Source: Sulfurospirillum sp. UBA2217 (GTDB lineage: Bacteria; Campylobacterota; Campylobacteria; Campylobacterales; Sulfurospirillaceae). Taken from it: 46,145 nucleotides of DNA. Made by a program: the position numbers and the translations under genes. Position 1 is the stretch's first letter; each line of letters opens with the position of its first letter. Under the pieces are notes generated by a model. That model searched no databases and had not been told where the DNA came from. It worked only from the letters and a program-made list of their open reading frames with translations. This document shows positions 7,647 through 16,718 of this stretch, piece by piece. Location: NCBI GenBank assembly GCA_002328495.1, contig DCUJ01000008.1, positions 1 through 46,145 on the forward strand, in the 5' to 3' direction.

Positions 7647-8570
7647 ATTTTTTATACATGCTACAAATGCATCATCATCATTTGGACAACGTGCCACGAG
7701 GTAACGCTCAAAGTGAAGTTTGTGTGCAATTTCACGGTATTCCATGTCTAGTTCAAATTCTGTTTCAGAATTATCGATGGTGAAAGAGAGTGGGACAATC
7801 AGTACATTTTTATTTTCAAGGGATGTGAGTTTATTTTCCAATGAGGGCTCTAGCCATTTCAAGGGTCCTAATTTGGATTGATACGCAATATGCACATTTT
7901 TAAAAAGAAGATTTTCTTTGATGAGGAGCTCTTTTAAAATCTTTACATGTAACTCAATCTCATGCTGATACGAATCTCCTTTATCCACAATTTTTTGAGG
8001 TAAAGAGTGTGCTGAAAAGATAAGTTCTAACGTCTCAGGTCTATGTTCTCCAAGAACTTCTTTGATTTTTTGCACCAAAAGATTGTTGTACTGTGCATCT
8101 TCATAAAAACGCTCAATCACAGAGATTTTAGCATCAAAGTGAAGTTTTTTGGCACTATCAATAAAGTCTTCCAAGGAAGATTTTGTGGTTGTGGTTGAGT
8201 AGTGCGGGTACAACGGCAATACCAGAACTTCTTCGACCTCTTCTTTGATTAATTCACGAATGACCCCTTCACAAAAAGGAGGCGTGTAGCGCATGGCAAA
8301 GCTTACATGTAAGGAAGGAAGTGCGCTTTGGAGCTTATCGACCAGTTTTTGTGTATAGCCAACCAGAGGTGATTTGCCTCCTAGTTTTGCATAATTGGCT
8401 TGGGCTTTTTTGGTACGGGTGGAGGTAATCATAAAGGCAATAAAACGCCTTAAAAGGGTGCTTTTAACCGTGATGATATTGGGGTCATTGAACATATTGT
8501 GTAAAAAGAGCCCGACTTCATCTAAGTTATTGGGACCTCCCATATTAAGAAGTACGAGCGCTTTTTTCAT
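7617..8570 (-). CDS. hemH: Ferrochelatase HemH
   Basis: A 317-residue enzyme that inserts Fe(II) into protoporphyrin IX, the last step of protoheme synthesis. It opens with KALVLLNMGGPNN, keeps the metal-binding histidine in FSAHSLPQKIV (H188), and has an acidic DNSETEFELD stretch with E269 that matches the second active-site region. The ATG at 8570 is preferred over the in-frame start nine codons upstream, because it leaves a four-base gap to the next gene and puts the family N-terminus first. It is the distal gene of a DegT-Gfo-hemH operon and overlaps ftsI tail to tail by 30 bases. Two palindrome copies (7943 and 8303) both encode LHV. Confidence 0.94.
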   Translation of the reverse strand: MKKALVLLNMGGPNNLDEVGLFLHNMFNDPNIITVKSTLLRRFIAFMITSTRTKKAQANYAKLGGKSPLVGYTQKLVDKLQSALPSLHVSFAMRYTPPFCEGVIRELIKEEVEEVLVLPLYPHYSTTTTKSSLEDFIDSAKKLHFDAKISVIERFYEDAQYNNLLVQKIKEVLGEHRPETLELIFSAHSLPQKIVDKGDSYQHEIELHVKILKELLIKENLLFKNVHIAYQSKLGPLKWLEPSLENKLTSLENKNVLIVPLSFTIDNSETEFELDMEYREIAHKLHFERYLVARCPNDDDAFVACIKNLILNVRGRG

Positions 8571-8574
8571 CTTT

Positions 8575-9474
8575 TTATCCTCTTGAAGAGATATCAAGGG
8601 TGATCATACTGTCTTCAATGGTACTTAAACCGTTTCTATCACCCGTTTCAATAAACTCCGCAAAGGCTTTGTGTTCACGCACGAGGGGTTCTTCTTTTTT
8701 AAGCATGATTTTGCGAATAACATAAGAGTTGTTGCGTTGATACTCTGAATACTCCGTCAAGTCTTGCGCCATCAAATCGGCTTCATAATAGCCCTCTTTG
8801 GTCGCCACTTCAATGGTGCGTTTTCTAAAAGGGGTGAGCCAGTTTGTGGTGATACTTGCTACGATTTCATTGCTTAAGCGAAACGAGAGAATGGCATTGT
8901 CTTCGTGGTGGTTGTGGATTTTTTGTGATTTATAGATGGAAACTTGCTCTATCTCTTCTTTTGTGATAAACCGAATCAAATCAATATCGTGTACCGAGAG
9001 GTCGGTGAGAATGCCTACATCGGCGATGCGTGGGGGAAATGGCCCAACACGCGTGATACCAATACTGTATATCTCTTTGCCTTCCAACTCTTTGATGAGT
9101 GCGTCAACCACAGGATTAAAACGTTCTATATATCCTACACACACTTTGGCATTGACTTTTTTCGCCGCTTCTAAAATCTCTTTCGCTTCGTCACAATTGG
9201 AGGCAACGGGTTTTTCAATAAAAAGGTGCTTCCCCTTTGCCAAACATTTTAGGGCAACGCTTTTGTGCAAAAAAGTAGGCACAACAATGACTGCTGCGTC
9301 AAAATCAGCCTTTTCCAACATTTCATCCAAATCCGTGTAAAAAGGCTCGTCGTACTCTTTGGTTTGTTGAATGTCACACAATGCCGTGAGTTGAAATTCA
9401 GGCAAACTTTTTAAAACGCGGTAGTGGTTTTGTCCCATAGATCCTAGTCCGATTAGTGCTACTTTTACCATCAT
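8575..9474 (-). CDS. Gfo/Idh/MocA-family oxidoreductase, likely UDP-sugar 3-dehydrogenase
   Basis: A 299-residue NAD(P)-dependent dehydrogenase. The Rossmann motif GLGSMG (9-14) lies at the N-terminus, the family hallmark EKPV at 87-90, and the GYIERFNP and HDIDLIRF segments follow. Paired with a DegT aminotransferase, such proteins usually oxidise C3 of a UDP-GlcNAc-type sugar so that the partner can aminate it (WlbA/WlbE logic). That role is inferred from the pairing. The start abuts the stop of the aminotransferase with no gap; ATG at 9474 or 9471 are both possible. I recall the same gene pair next to hemH in C. jejuni. Confidence 0.83.
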   Translation of the reverse strand: MMVKVALIGLGSMGQNHYRVLKSLPEFQLTALCDIQQTKEYDEPFYTDLDEMLEKADFDAAVIVVPTFLHKSVALKCLAKGKHLFIEKPVASNCDEAKEILEAAKKVNAKVCVGYIERFNPVVDALIKELEGKEIYSIGITRVGPFPPRIADVGILTDLSVHDIDLIRFITKEEIEQVSIYKSQKIHNHHEDNAILSFRLSNEIVASITTNWLTPFRKRTIEVATKEGYYEADLMAQDLTEYSEYQRNNSYVIRKIMLKKEEPLVREHKAFAEFIETGDRNGLSTIEDSMITLDISSRG

Positions 9475-10566
9475 TTATGCCTTAATTGCGTTGACAACAA
9501 AATCTTGTTGTTCTTGAGTTAAAAACGGGCTCATGGGAAGACTCATAATCTCCGTTCCTACTTTTTCACTGAGAGGAAAATCACCTTTTGTGTAGCCTAG
9601 ATACGAAAGTGCTTCTTGAAGGTGCAAAGGAATCGGGTAGTGAACCGCGGTTGGTACCCCTTTGTCGTTTAGTTTTTGCATCATGCTTTCACGGTTTTTG
9701 ACACGGATGGAGTATTGCGCGTACATCGAATTTCGATCACTCATCACTTTAGGAGTGATGACATCAGCATCTTTGAGTAACGCACTGTAACGTTCACCGA
9801 TTTCAATGCGTTTTGCCACTTCTACATCAAAATGGTTCATTTTGACATTTAAAATGGCTGCTTGCAATGCGTCAAGTCTTCCATTGATACCAATGTACTT
9901 GTGCTCGTAACGCTTGCCTTGTCCGTGGTTGAGGAGTGATTTGATTTTCTCAGCCAAGGCATCATCACTACAAAAAATAGCACCACCATCACCATAACAT
10001 CCCAGTGGTTTAGAGGGAAAAAAGCTGGTGCATCCAATGTGGCTTAGGTTGCATGATTTTTTGCCTTTATATTTCGCTCCAAAACTTTGGCACGCATCTT
10101 CAATGACGACTAAATTGTGTTTTTGTGCGATGGCATTAATTTCGTCCATATCCGCACATTGACCATACAGTGCCACAGGCATAATGGCTTTGGTGCGAGG
10201 AGTGATTTTTGCTTCAATCAGTTTTGGGTCAATGTTATACGTGGTTTCATCAATGTCGACAAAGACAGGCTTTGCTTTTAAAAGAGCAATGGTTTCAGCG
10301 GTGGCGATAAAGGTAAAAGGTGTGGTGATAATTTCATCGTCTGGTTGTATATCAATCGCCATGAGGGCTAGAAGAAGGGCATCGGTTCCACTGGAACATG
10401 CATACGCGTATTTTGCACCCGTGTACGTGGCAAGATTTTCTTCAAGCTTTGTGACTTGCGGACCCATAACAAACTGTGCTGAACTTAATACGCCTAAAAC
10501 TTCTGTGTTGATTTCTTCTTTATAGGCTTCATATTGTGATTTGAGGTCGATAAAAGGGATTTGCAT
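9475..10566 (-). CDS. DegT/DnrJ/EryC1-family sugar aminotransferase
   Basis: A 363-residue PLP enzyme that transfers an amino group from glutamate to a keto-sugar nucleotide. Visible motifs are IPFIDLKSQY at the N-terminus, SGTDA (59-63, phosphate binding), EDACQSFGA (156-164, with the PLP-contacting Asp) and FFPSKPLG with the Schiff-base lysine K186. The ATG at 10566 is chosen because MQIPFIDL is the normal family start and AAAAGG lies eight bases upstream; an earlier in-frame ATG adds 18 poorly fitting residues. First gene of the operon with the dehydrogenase and hemH. Probable product: a 3-amino sugar for a surface glycan. Confidence 0.87.
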   Translation of the reverse strand: MQIPFIDLKSQYEAYKEEINTEVLGVLSSAQFVMGPQVTKLEENLATYTGAKYAYACSSGTDALLLALMAIDIQPDDEIITTPFTFIATAETIALLKAKPVFVDIDETTYNIDPKLIEAKITPRTKAIMPVALYGQCADMDEINAIAQKHNLVVIEDACQSFGAKYKGKKSCNLSHIGCTSFFPSKPLGCYGDGGAIFCSDDALAEKIKSLLNHGQGKRYEHKYIGINGRLDALQAAILNVKMNHFDVEVAKRIEIGERYSALLKDADVITPKVMSDRNSMYAQYSIRVKNRESMMQKLNDKGVPTAVHYPIPLHLQEALSYLGYTKGDFPLSEKVGTEIMSLPMSPFLTQEQQDFVVNAIKA

Positions 10567-10650
10567 GTGTGCACCTTTTCTTAAAATATCGCGTATTTTA
10601 CTCCAATCATTCTTTTGCATTGATAAAAGGGGGAAGTACGTTTTTTTGAG

Positions 10651-10656
10651 TATAAT
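10651..10656 (+). promoter_or_regulatory. -10 box for the HerA/DUF853-type ATPase gene
   Basis: TATAAT follows a T-rich run (10641-10647), the usual Campylobacterota vegetative arrangement. The predicted start near 10663 places the 14-base palindrome CTTTACATGTAAAG (10667-10680) at the very start of the leader. Its right end, AAAGGA, is the Shine-Dalgarno of the gene. Confidence 0.55.
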
Positions 10657-10687
10657 TTTTGAAAATCTTTACATGTAAAGGATACGC

Positions 10688-12112
10688 ATGCCAGATATCG
10701 AGCCTATCGCAAAATCAGAAGAGCTTTTCTTGAACCTCTTGCCTTCCATGGCAAATCGTCATGGTCTCATCACGGGAGCAACAGGCACGGGTAAAACAGT
10801 GACCTTGCAAAAAATGATAGAAGTTTTTTCCACCATAGGCGTGCCATGCGTGGTTTCTGATATCAAAGGTGATTTAAGTGGTGTGGCAAAAGTGGGGGGT
10901 TCCAATGCCAAAGTGACGGAGCGTTTCGTTCAACTAGGCATTGATGAAGCGTATGCTTCTTTGCCCGTAACGTTTTGGGATGTTTGGGGCAAAAAAGGGC
11001 ATCCAATACGTACAACCATCAGTGACATGGGACCTTTATTGCTTTCACGACTTTTAGGACTAAATGAGACACAAAGTGGGGTGTTGACACTGATTTTTAA
11101 AGTGGCAGATGATGAAGGCTTGGCCCTTTTGGATTTGAAAGATTTGCGTGCGATGGTTCACGATGTGGGGTCAAGAGCTAAAGAGCTTTCGTTGCGTTAT
11201 GGCAATGTCTCAACCGCTTCCATCGGTGCCATACAGCGAGGCTTGCTGACATTGGAATCTCAAGGCGGTGACGAACTTTTTGGTGAGCCGATGCTGAATA
11301 TGGAAGATTTGATTCAAAATATTGACGGCAAAGGGGTTGTCAATCTTCTGGATGCCACAAAGCTGATGAACAATCCTAAGCTTTACGCATCGTTGTTATT
11401 ATGGATGCTTTCTGAATTGTTTGAAACCCTCCCCGAAGCCGGAGATAAAAAAGTACCCAAACTGCTCTTCTTTTTTGATGAAGCACACCTTTTGTTCAAA
11501 GATGCACCCGATGTGTTGATAGAAAAAATTGAACACGTCGTTCGTTTGATCCGCTCTAAAGGGGTAGGGGTTTATTTTATTACCCAACACCCCAGTGATA
11601 TTCCAAGTTCCGTGGCGGCGCAGTTAGGAAATCGTGTGGCACATGCCCTGCGTGCCTTTACTCCTAAAGACCAACAAGCCTTGCGCTCCGCCGCACAAAC
11701 CATGCGAGACAATAGCGCGTTAAATGAGGAGAGTGCCTTGATGGAACTAGGCGTTGGGGAAGCGTTGATTTCCTTTTTGGATGAAAAGGGCATTCCTAGT
11801 ATCACACAGCGTGCATGGGTAATACCGCCGTTTTCTTCATTGGGACCTATTGATGAAGGAATGCGTCAAAACTTAATGGCACAATCCATCGTTGGTACAA
11901 CGTATGATACACGCATTGATGCCGAATCGGCGTATGAGCGATTGACACAACGCTTAGAGGCACAGACACCACTGCGTAAAGAAACCCAAAGTGCATCCAG
12001 AGGAAGAGAAACACCCATAGAAGCGCTCACAAAATCCGTTGCACGAGCCGTAGGTTCTCAGATAGGCAGAGCACTAATTCGTGGCGTTTTAGGGACACTC
12101 TTTAAGAAATAG
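10688..12112 (+). CDS. HerA-like ATPase of the DUF853/YjgR family
   Basis: A 474-residue FtsK/HerA-superfamily ATPase. The Walker A box is GATGTGKT (30-37), the SDIKGDLSG stretch (58-65) is typical of the family, Walker B is LLFFFDEAH (259-267) and a sensor-like FITQHP lies at 297-302. The C-terminal part after about 420 is a low-complexity tail. It resembles E. coli YjgR (DUF853), which has no firm function; HerA relatives pump or process DNA. It is a single gene at a divergent promoter opposite the DegT operon, with a TATAAT-driven leader containing the iterated palindrome. Confidence 0.82.
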   Translation: MPDIEPIAKSEELFLNLLPSMANRHGLITGATGTGKTVTLQKMIEVFSTIGVPCVVSDIKGDLSGVAKVGGSNAKVTERFVQLGIDEAYASLPVTFWDVWGKKGHPIRTTISDMGPLLLSRLLGLNETQSGVLTLIFKVADDEGLALLDLKDLRAMVHDVGSRAKELSLRYGNVSTASIGAIQRGLLTLESQGGDELFGEPMLNMEDLIQNIDGKGVVNLLDATKLMNNPKLYASLLLWMLSELFETLPEAGDKKVPKLLFFFDEAHLLFKDAPDVLIEKIEHVVRLIRSKGVGVYFITQHPSDIPSSVAAQLGNRVAHALRAFTPKDQQALRSAAQTMRDNSALNEESALMELGVGEALISFLDEKGIPSITQRAWVIPPFSSLGPIDEGMRQNLMAQSIVGTTYDTRIDAESAYERLTQRLEAQTPLRKETQSASRGRETPIEALTKSVARAVGSQIGRALIRGVLGTLFKK

Positions 12113-12117
12113 AGCGG

Positions 12118-12123
12118 TATAAT
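12118..12123 (+). promoter_or_regulatory. Candidate -10 box before the GH17-like gene
   Basis: TATAAT begins six bases after the stop of the ATPase gene and 31 bases before the next ATG. That would give a leader of about 20 bases containing TAGGAG. No clear -35 box is seen. Confidence 0.4.
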
Positions 12124-12148
12124 AATTCATATTTGAATAGGAGTTGTG

Positions 12149-14107
12149 ATGTACCATAAGGTTAAAATAGCCATTTTTTACGTTGTGATGTTTGTAACAT
12201 TAGGGCTTTTTTGGTTTTGGCAAGCCGTACCATCCGTTGACCTTTTAAACCTTGAGCCTAACACGAAATTGCAATGCCTCTCGTATGCTCCGTTTGGTAA
12301 ACATGAATCTCCGATGGATTTTGATAAAGGACTTAAACTCTCACGTGAGCGCATTGATAAGGATTTGGAGCTTTTATCGCAATACACCCAGTGCATTCGT
12401 ACCTATTCGACGCTTGGGCTGGAGATGGTTCCTGAATTGGCGCGCAAACATGGGCTTAGGATGTGGCTTGGAGCGTGGGTGAGCAGTGATGTGCTTCTGA
12501 CGCAAAAAGAGATTGCTGCGATGGTGGCTCTTGCCAAAGCCAATGCAGACATTGTAGAAACGGTTGTGGTGGGAAATGAAGCTTTATTGCGACGCGAAGT
12601 GAGTGCTTCGCAATTGGTAGGCTATATCCAAGAGGTGAAAAAAGAACTTCCTTCGATGAAAGTGACCTATGCAGATGTGTGGGAGTTTTGGAATCAACAC
12701 CCAAGCGTTGCCCCCTCTGTAGATAGGGTAACGATTCATATCTTGCCTTACTGGGAAGATAAGCCCATTGCCGTTGAAATAGCCCTTTTACATGTAAAGA
12801 ATATTTACGAACAGATGAAACATACCTTTGCCAATAAAGAGGTGGTAATCGGAGAGACGGGGTGGCCGAGTTTTGGTCGTATGCGAGAAGCGGCAGCTCC
12901 TAGTGCATTTAATCAAGCCCTTTTTACCCGAAGTTTTGTCAAAATTGCCGAACAACAAGGCTGGAAATACAACTTTATTGAAGCCTTTGATCAACCTTGG
13001 AAACGTATGAGTGAAGGGGCCGTTGGAGGGTATTGGGGTTTATTTGATGCCAATCGCGTGGACAAGCACGTTTTGCATGGATTTGTGACTAACTATCCTT
13101 ATGCGCTTTGGCTTTTTTTAGGGAGTTTTTTACTGAGCTTAACAGCACTGTTACCAATGTTAGAGCATAAAGAGTGCCGATGTCAAAAATCACCTTTATT
13201 ACTCTTGCTTCTTTTTGGTGGGGCGTGTGCTCTTTCTTGGCAAGTCAACAGTTATTGGCTAACCGCACGAAGCTTTTTTGAATATGCGTGGGCATTGCTG
13301 TGCTTAGGGCTTGCCTTTTTTTGGTGGTTTAAACTGATTCGTGCCCTTATAACGGAGGAGAAAGCATCGCATGGAAATTTGGGTAGAGCGATATCGCTGA
13401 TATTTAGACAATCCCAATGGCAAGCTGATCGCTCACTCCATGATATTGCCCATCTTTTGGCAGTAAGTGTTATGCTTATTATGGCACTGGGTATGGCATT
13501 TGACGGACGTTACCATAACTTTGATCTGGGTATTGTGAGTATGTTAGCTCTGTCTTATATGGGGCGTGCGTTGTACGCACATGATAAAGAGTCCAATGGT
13601 TTGTTGGAGCGTACCAGTGGATTGGCACTGTTTGCCAGTAGCCTTTCTGTGTTACTAGCAGAAGGATTGCGAAACGATAGTGCACTCATTTGGGTTGCGT
13701 CAATGGTGTTATTTGGCATTATGCTATCGTGCTTTAAGCTACGTCTTAAAGTGTTTATCCAACCTTTTGGCATTCTCGTTCTTAGTGGTATCGCTTTTGT
13801 ATTGCTTAAAGAACATATTTATGTAAAGGAATCTCTCATCGACATCTGCGCGTCACATCCAAGTTTAGCTATTTGTCAGATACGTGCTATGTTGGGTCAA
13901 TTGGTCTATTTAAATATTATTGGTTATTCAGGTTTAGGGGTGGCGTTGGTGGCTCTTTTAAGTCGTCATTATTGGCTAGGTCTTTTGGCAATGGTGATGG
14001 GATTATTTTGCCTTTTAACCTTTAATGGTTTTATAGGTGCTATCGTCTTGGTTTTAGGATGGTGGGTTGTTGGCTTTCTTTCAACACAGCATAAAGCCAC
14101 ACTTTAA
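12149..14107 (+). CDS. GH17-like beta-1,3-glucan-active membrane protein
   Basis: A 652-residue protein. A membrane anchor (7-25) precedes a glycoside hydrolase family 17-type barrel (about 40-315), followed by about nine further membrane helices. Family 17 marks are LSYAPFG (44-50), the acid/base glutamate in VVVGNEALL (E144) and the nucleophile in VVIGETGWPS (E236). GH17 enzymes cut or transfer beta-1,3-glucan; bacterial membrane versions are linked to glucan or exopolysaccharide synthesis. Substrate here is inferred. ATG 12149 is preferred over GTG 12146 for spacing from TAGGAG. No glycosyltransferase lies beside it. One palindrome copy at 12788 encodes LHV. Confidence 0.75.
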   Translation: MYHKVKIAIFYVVMFVTLGLFWFWQAVPSVDLLNLEPNTKLQCLSYAPFGKHESPMDFDKGLKLSRERIDKDLELLSQYTQCIRTYSTLGLEMVPELARKHGLRMWLGAWVSSDVLLTQKEIAAMVALAKANADIVETVVVGNEALLRREVSASQLVGYIQEVKKELPSMKVTYADVWEFWNQHPSVAPSVDRVTIHILPYWEDKPIAVEIALLHVKNIYEQMKHTFANKEVVIGETGWPSFGRMREAAAPSAFNQALFTRSFVKIAEQQGWKYNFIEAFDQPWKRMSEGAVGGYWGLFDANRVDKHVLHGFVTNYPYALWLFLGSFLLSLTALLPMLEHKECRCQKSPLLLLLLFGGACALSWQVNSYWLTARSFFEYAWALLCLGLAFFWWFKLIRALITEEKASHGNLGRAISLIFRQSQWQADRSLHDIAHLLAVSVMLIMALGMAFDGRYHNFDLGIVSMLALSYMGRALYAHDKESNGLLERTSGLALFASSLSVLLAEGLRNDSALIWVASMVLFGIMLSCFKLRLKVFIQPFGILVLSGIAFVLLKEHIYVKESLIDICASHPSLAICQIRAMLGQLVYLNIIGYSGLGVALVALLSRHYWLGLLAMVMGLFCLLTFNGFIGAIVLVLGWWVVGFLSTQHKATL

Positions 14108-14130
14108 TAAAATGCTTTAGGTTTTTTAGT

Positions 14131-14136
14131 TAAAAT
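14131..14136 (+). promoter_or_regulatory. Candidate -10 box for alaS
   Basis: TAAAAT follows the T-rich GGTTTTTTAGT and lies 31 bases before the alaS ATG. It would drive the alaS to PBP1A run, in which every later gene is within 4 bases of, or overlaps, its predecessor. Confidence 0.4.
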
Positions 14137-14166
14137 AGAAGAATTTTTAATGAAAGCTAGGATGAA

Positions 14167-16716
14167 ATGATGGATGTTAGAGCTGAGTTTTTAAAGTTTT
14201 TTGAGCAAAAAGGTCACAAAATTATGGAGAGTTCTCCGCTGGTGCCTGAAGATGCAACACTGCTTTTTGCCAATGCTGGCATGGTTCCTTTTAAGAGTGT
14301 GTTTACGGGTGAAGTACCCCGTCCCAACCCACCACGTGCCACCACGTGCCAAACGTGTATCCGTGCGGGTGGAAAACACAATGACTTGGACAATGTCGGT
14401 TACACCGCACGTCACCATACCTTTTTTGAGATGTTGGGAAACTTTTCCTTTGGGGATTATTTTAAAGAAGATGCCATCTCTCATGCGTGGGAATTTGTGA
14501 CCGAAGTGCTTAAATTGCCTAAAGAAAAACTCTGGGTCACGGTACATGAGAGCGATGATGAAGCCGAAGCCATTTGGAAAAAGCACATTGATGCCAGTCG
14601 CATCATGCGTTTTGGTGATAAAGACAACTTTTGGCAGATGGGTGACACGGGTCCTTGTGGACCATGCAGCGAAATTTTCATCGACCAAGGCGCAGAGAAT
14701 TTTAATACACCAGAAGATTACATGGGAGGCGATGGCGACAGATTCTTAGAAATCTGGAATTTGGTCTTTATGCAGTACGAGCGTGATAAAGCGGGTGTTT
14801 TACATAAATTGCCAAAACCTTCCATCGACACAGGCATGGGTTTAGAGCGTGTGACCGCCGTTAAAGAGGGTGTGTTTAGCAATTACGATTGTTCACTGTT
14901 TGTGCCCTTGACGGATAAAGTGGCACAACTGTGTGGCAAGCCGTATGCGTATAAAACGGGTGCGAGTTATCGGGTGATTGCCGATCACATCCGCGCGGTT
15001 TCTTTTCTTGTGGCACAAGGCACGACGTTTGGTCGTGTAGGACGTGGGTATGTGTTACGTCGTATTTTACGACGAGCGGTACGTCACGGTTACCTCTTAG
15101 GGATGCGCGAACCTTTTATGTACAAGCTTTTAGACACCTTATGCGAGCTGATGGGCAAACAATACCCATACCTTGTGGCTAAAAAAGAGATTGTGGGAGA
15201 ACAGATTAAAAATGAAGAAGAGAGCTTTTTTGCGACCATTGCTTCGGGACTAGAGCTATTTGAAAAAGAACTACTCAATACTAAAGATGTGTTTAGCGGT
15301 GAAGTGGCGTTTAAACTTTATGATACGTATGGCTTTCCTCTTGACTTGACAGCGGATATGCTCAGAGAAAAGAATTTGAGTGTGGATGAAGCACAGTTTG
15401 AAGCCTTGATGGCGGAACAAAAAACGCGCTCTAAAGCTTCATGGAAAGGGAGTGGTGATAGCGCAACGCAGGGTGATTTTAAACCTCTTTTGGAAAAATT
15501 TGGACTCAACACCTTTGTCGGTTACACGCAAAAAGAGGTGAAAACAAAAGTGCTTGCGCTTTTGGATGAGCAGTTTAAAGAGGTTCAGTGCTTAGAAGAA
15601 AATGGTTGGGCTCTTTTTGAAACGACTCCATTTTATGCGATGAGCGGTGGACAAAGCGGGGATGAGGGAAGCGTTGAAGGGTATGGAAAAGTGCTTGATA
15701 CGAAGAAATTTTTTGACCTCAATCTTTCATTAGTGGAGCTTGAAAAGCCTTTACATGTAAATGATGAGGTAACGCTCAAAGTGGATGTGTCTCGTTTAGA
15801 AGTTGAAAAGCACCACTCTGCAACACATTTACTTCACAGTGCGTTGCGTAAGATTTTAGGAGAGCATGTGAGCCAAGCGGGAAGTTTGGTGGAAAAAGAC
15901 CGTTTGCGTTTTGACTTTTCACACCCCAAAGCCTTAAGTTTTGAAGAAATCACTAAAATTGAAGCCTTTGTCAATGGTGTCATCGCGAGTGGTGTAGGTT
16001 CTCAAACAAAGCTGATGAACATAGAAGAGGCAAAATCTAGTGGGGCGATGGCGCTTTTTGGAGAGAAGTATGGCTCAGAAGTACGTGTGGTCAACTTTGG
16101 CGATGCGAGCATCGAGCTGTGTGGTGGAACACACGTTGAAAACGTAGCCAATATTGGAAGCTTCTTTATTTTAAAAGAGAGCGGGGTGAGTGCGGGTGTG
16201 CGACGTATTGAAGCCATTTGTGGTGGTGCAGCTTTAGGGTATGCTCAAGAGTTACGCGCACTTGTTGAAGCGATTAAAGAGAGCGTGAAACACAAAGAGC
16301 CACTTATCGGCATCCACCGTTTGAAAGAAGAGATTAAAACACTTAAAAGTGATGTCGAAGCACTTAATTCTCAAGCGGGAAAAGCAGTAGAATCTTTACA
16401 TGTAAACGGTGTTGAATTGATTGTGGATGTGTTAGGTGCTGGCGATATCAAAGCGCGTATTGATGATTTGAAAAATGAGAAAGAAGCCGTTGCGGTACTC
16501 TTACTCCAAGCAAAAGACGATAAAGTCCTTATTGCTGCGGGTGTTAAAAATGCTCCAATGAAAGCGGGTGCTTGGATTAAAGAGATTGCACCCATTGTGG
16601 GTGGCGGTGGTGGTGGGCGCGATGATTTTGCCCAAGCGGGTGGCAAAGATGCTTCACGGATTGAAGAGGCAAAACAGGCCGCATTAGCGTATGCTAAAGC
16701 CTTACTTCAAGGATAG
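14167..16716 (+). CDS. alaS: Alanyl-tRNA synthetase
   Basis: An 849-residue class II synthetase that charges tRNA-Ala. The catalytic core begins MDVRAEFLKFF and includes the SSPLVPEDATLLFANAGM region. The editing domain has the zinc/His motif HHSATHLLHSALR and the CGGTHVENVANIGSF motif. The C-terminal C-Ala domain ends in a glycine-rich VGGGGGGRDDFAQAGG. Length is normal. Either ATG at 14167 or 14170 could be used. No T-box or leader structure is seen upstream. Two palindrome copies (15751 and 16396) both encode LHV. Confidence 0.97.
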   Translation: MMDVRAEFLKFFEQKGHKIMESSPLVPEDATLLFANAGMVPFKSVFTGEVPRPNPPRATTCQTCIRAGGKHNDLDNVGYTARHHTFFEMLGNFSFGDYFKEDAISHAWEFVTEVLKLPKEKLWVTVHESDDEAEAIWKKHIDASRIMRFGDKDNFWQMGDTGPCGPCSEIFIDQGAENFNTPEDYMGGDGDRFLEIWNLVFMQYERDKAGVLHKLPKPSIDTGMGLERVTAVKEGVFSNYDCSLFVPLTDKVAQLCGKPYAYKTGASYRVIADHIRAVSFLVAQGTTFGRVGRGYVLRRILRRAVRHGYLLGMREPFMYKLLDTLCELMGKQYPYLVAKKEIVGEQIKNEEESFFATIASGLELFEKELLNTKDVFSGEVAFKLYDTYGFPLDLTADMLREKNLSVDEAQFEALMAEQKTRSKASWKGSGDSATQGDFKPLLEKFGLNTFVGYTQKEVKTKVLALLDEQFKEVQCLEENGWALFETTPFYAMSGGQSGDEGSVEGYGKVLDTKKFFDLNLSLVELEKPLHVNDEVTLKVDVSRLEVEKHHSATHLLHSALRKILGEHVSQAGSLVEKDRLRFDFSHPKALSFEEITKIEAFVNGVIASGVGSQTKLMNIEEAKSSGAMALFGEKYGSEVRVVNFGDASIELCGGTHVENVANIGSFFILKESGVSAGVRRIEAICGGAALGYAQELRALVEAIKESVKHKEPLIGIHRLKEEIKTLKSDVEALNSQAGKAVESLHVNGVELIVDVLGAGDIKARIDDLKNEKEAVAVLLLQAKDDKVLIAAGVKNAPMKAGAWIKEIAPIVGGGGGGRDDFAQAGGKDASRIEEAKQAALAYAKALLQG

Positions 16717-16718
16717 GG

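Noticed and set aside
8936..9340. 134-codon open frame antisense to the Gfo/Idh/MocA gene
   Set aside because: Overlaps conserved segments of the dehydrogenase; Ser-rich shadow product without family resemblance.
14108..14166. T-box or other leader control upstream of alaS
   Set aside because: The gap is only 59 bases and shows no T-box sequence or stable stems.
14191..14688. Long open frame (165 codons) antisense to alaS
   Set aside because: It lies wholly inside the conserved catalytic core of alaS and its product resembles no family; a shadow frame.
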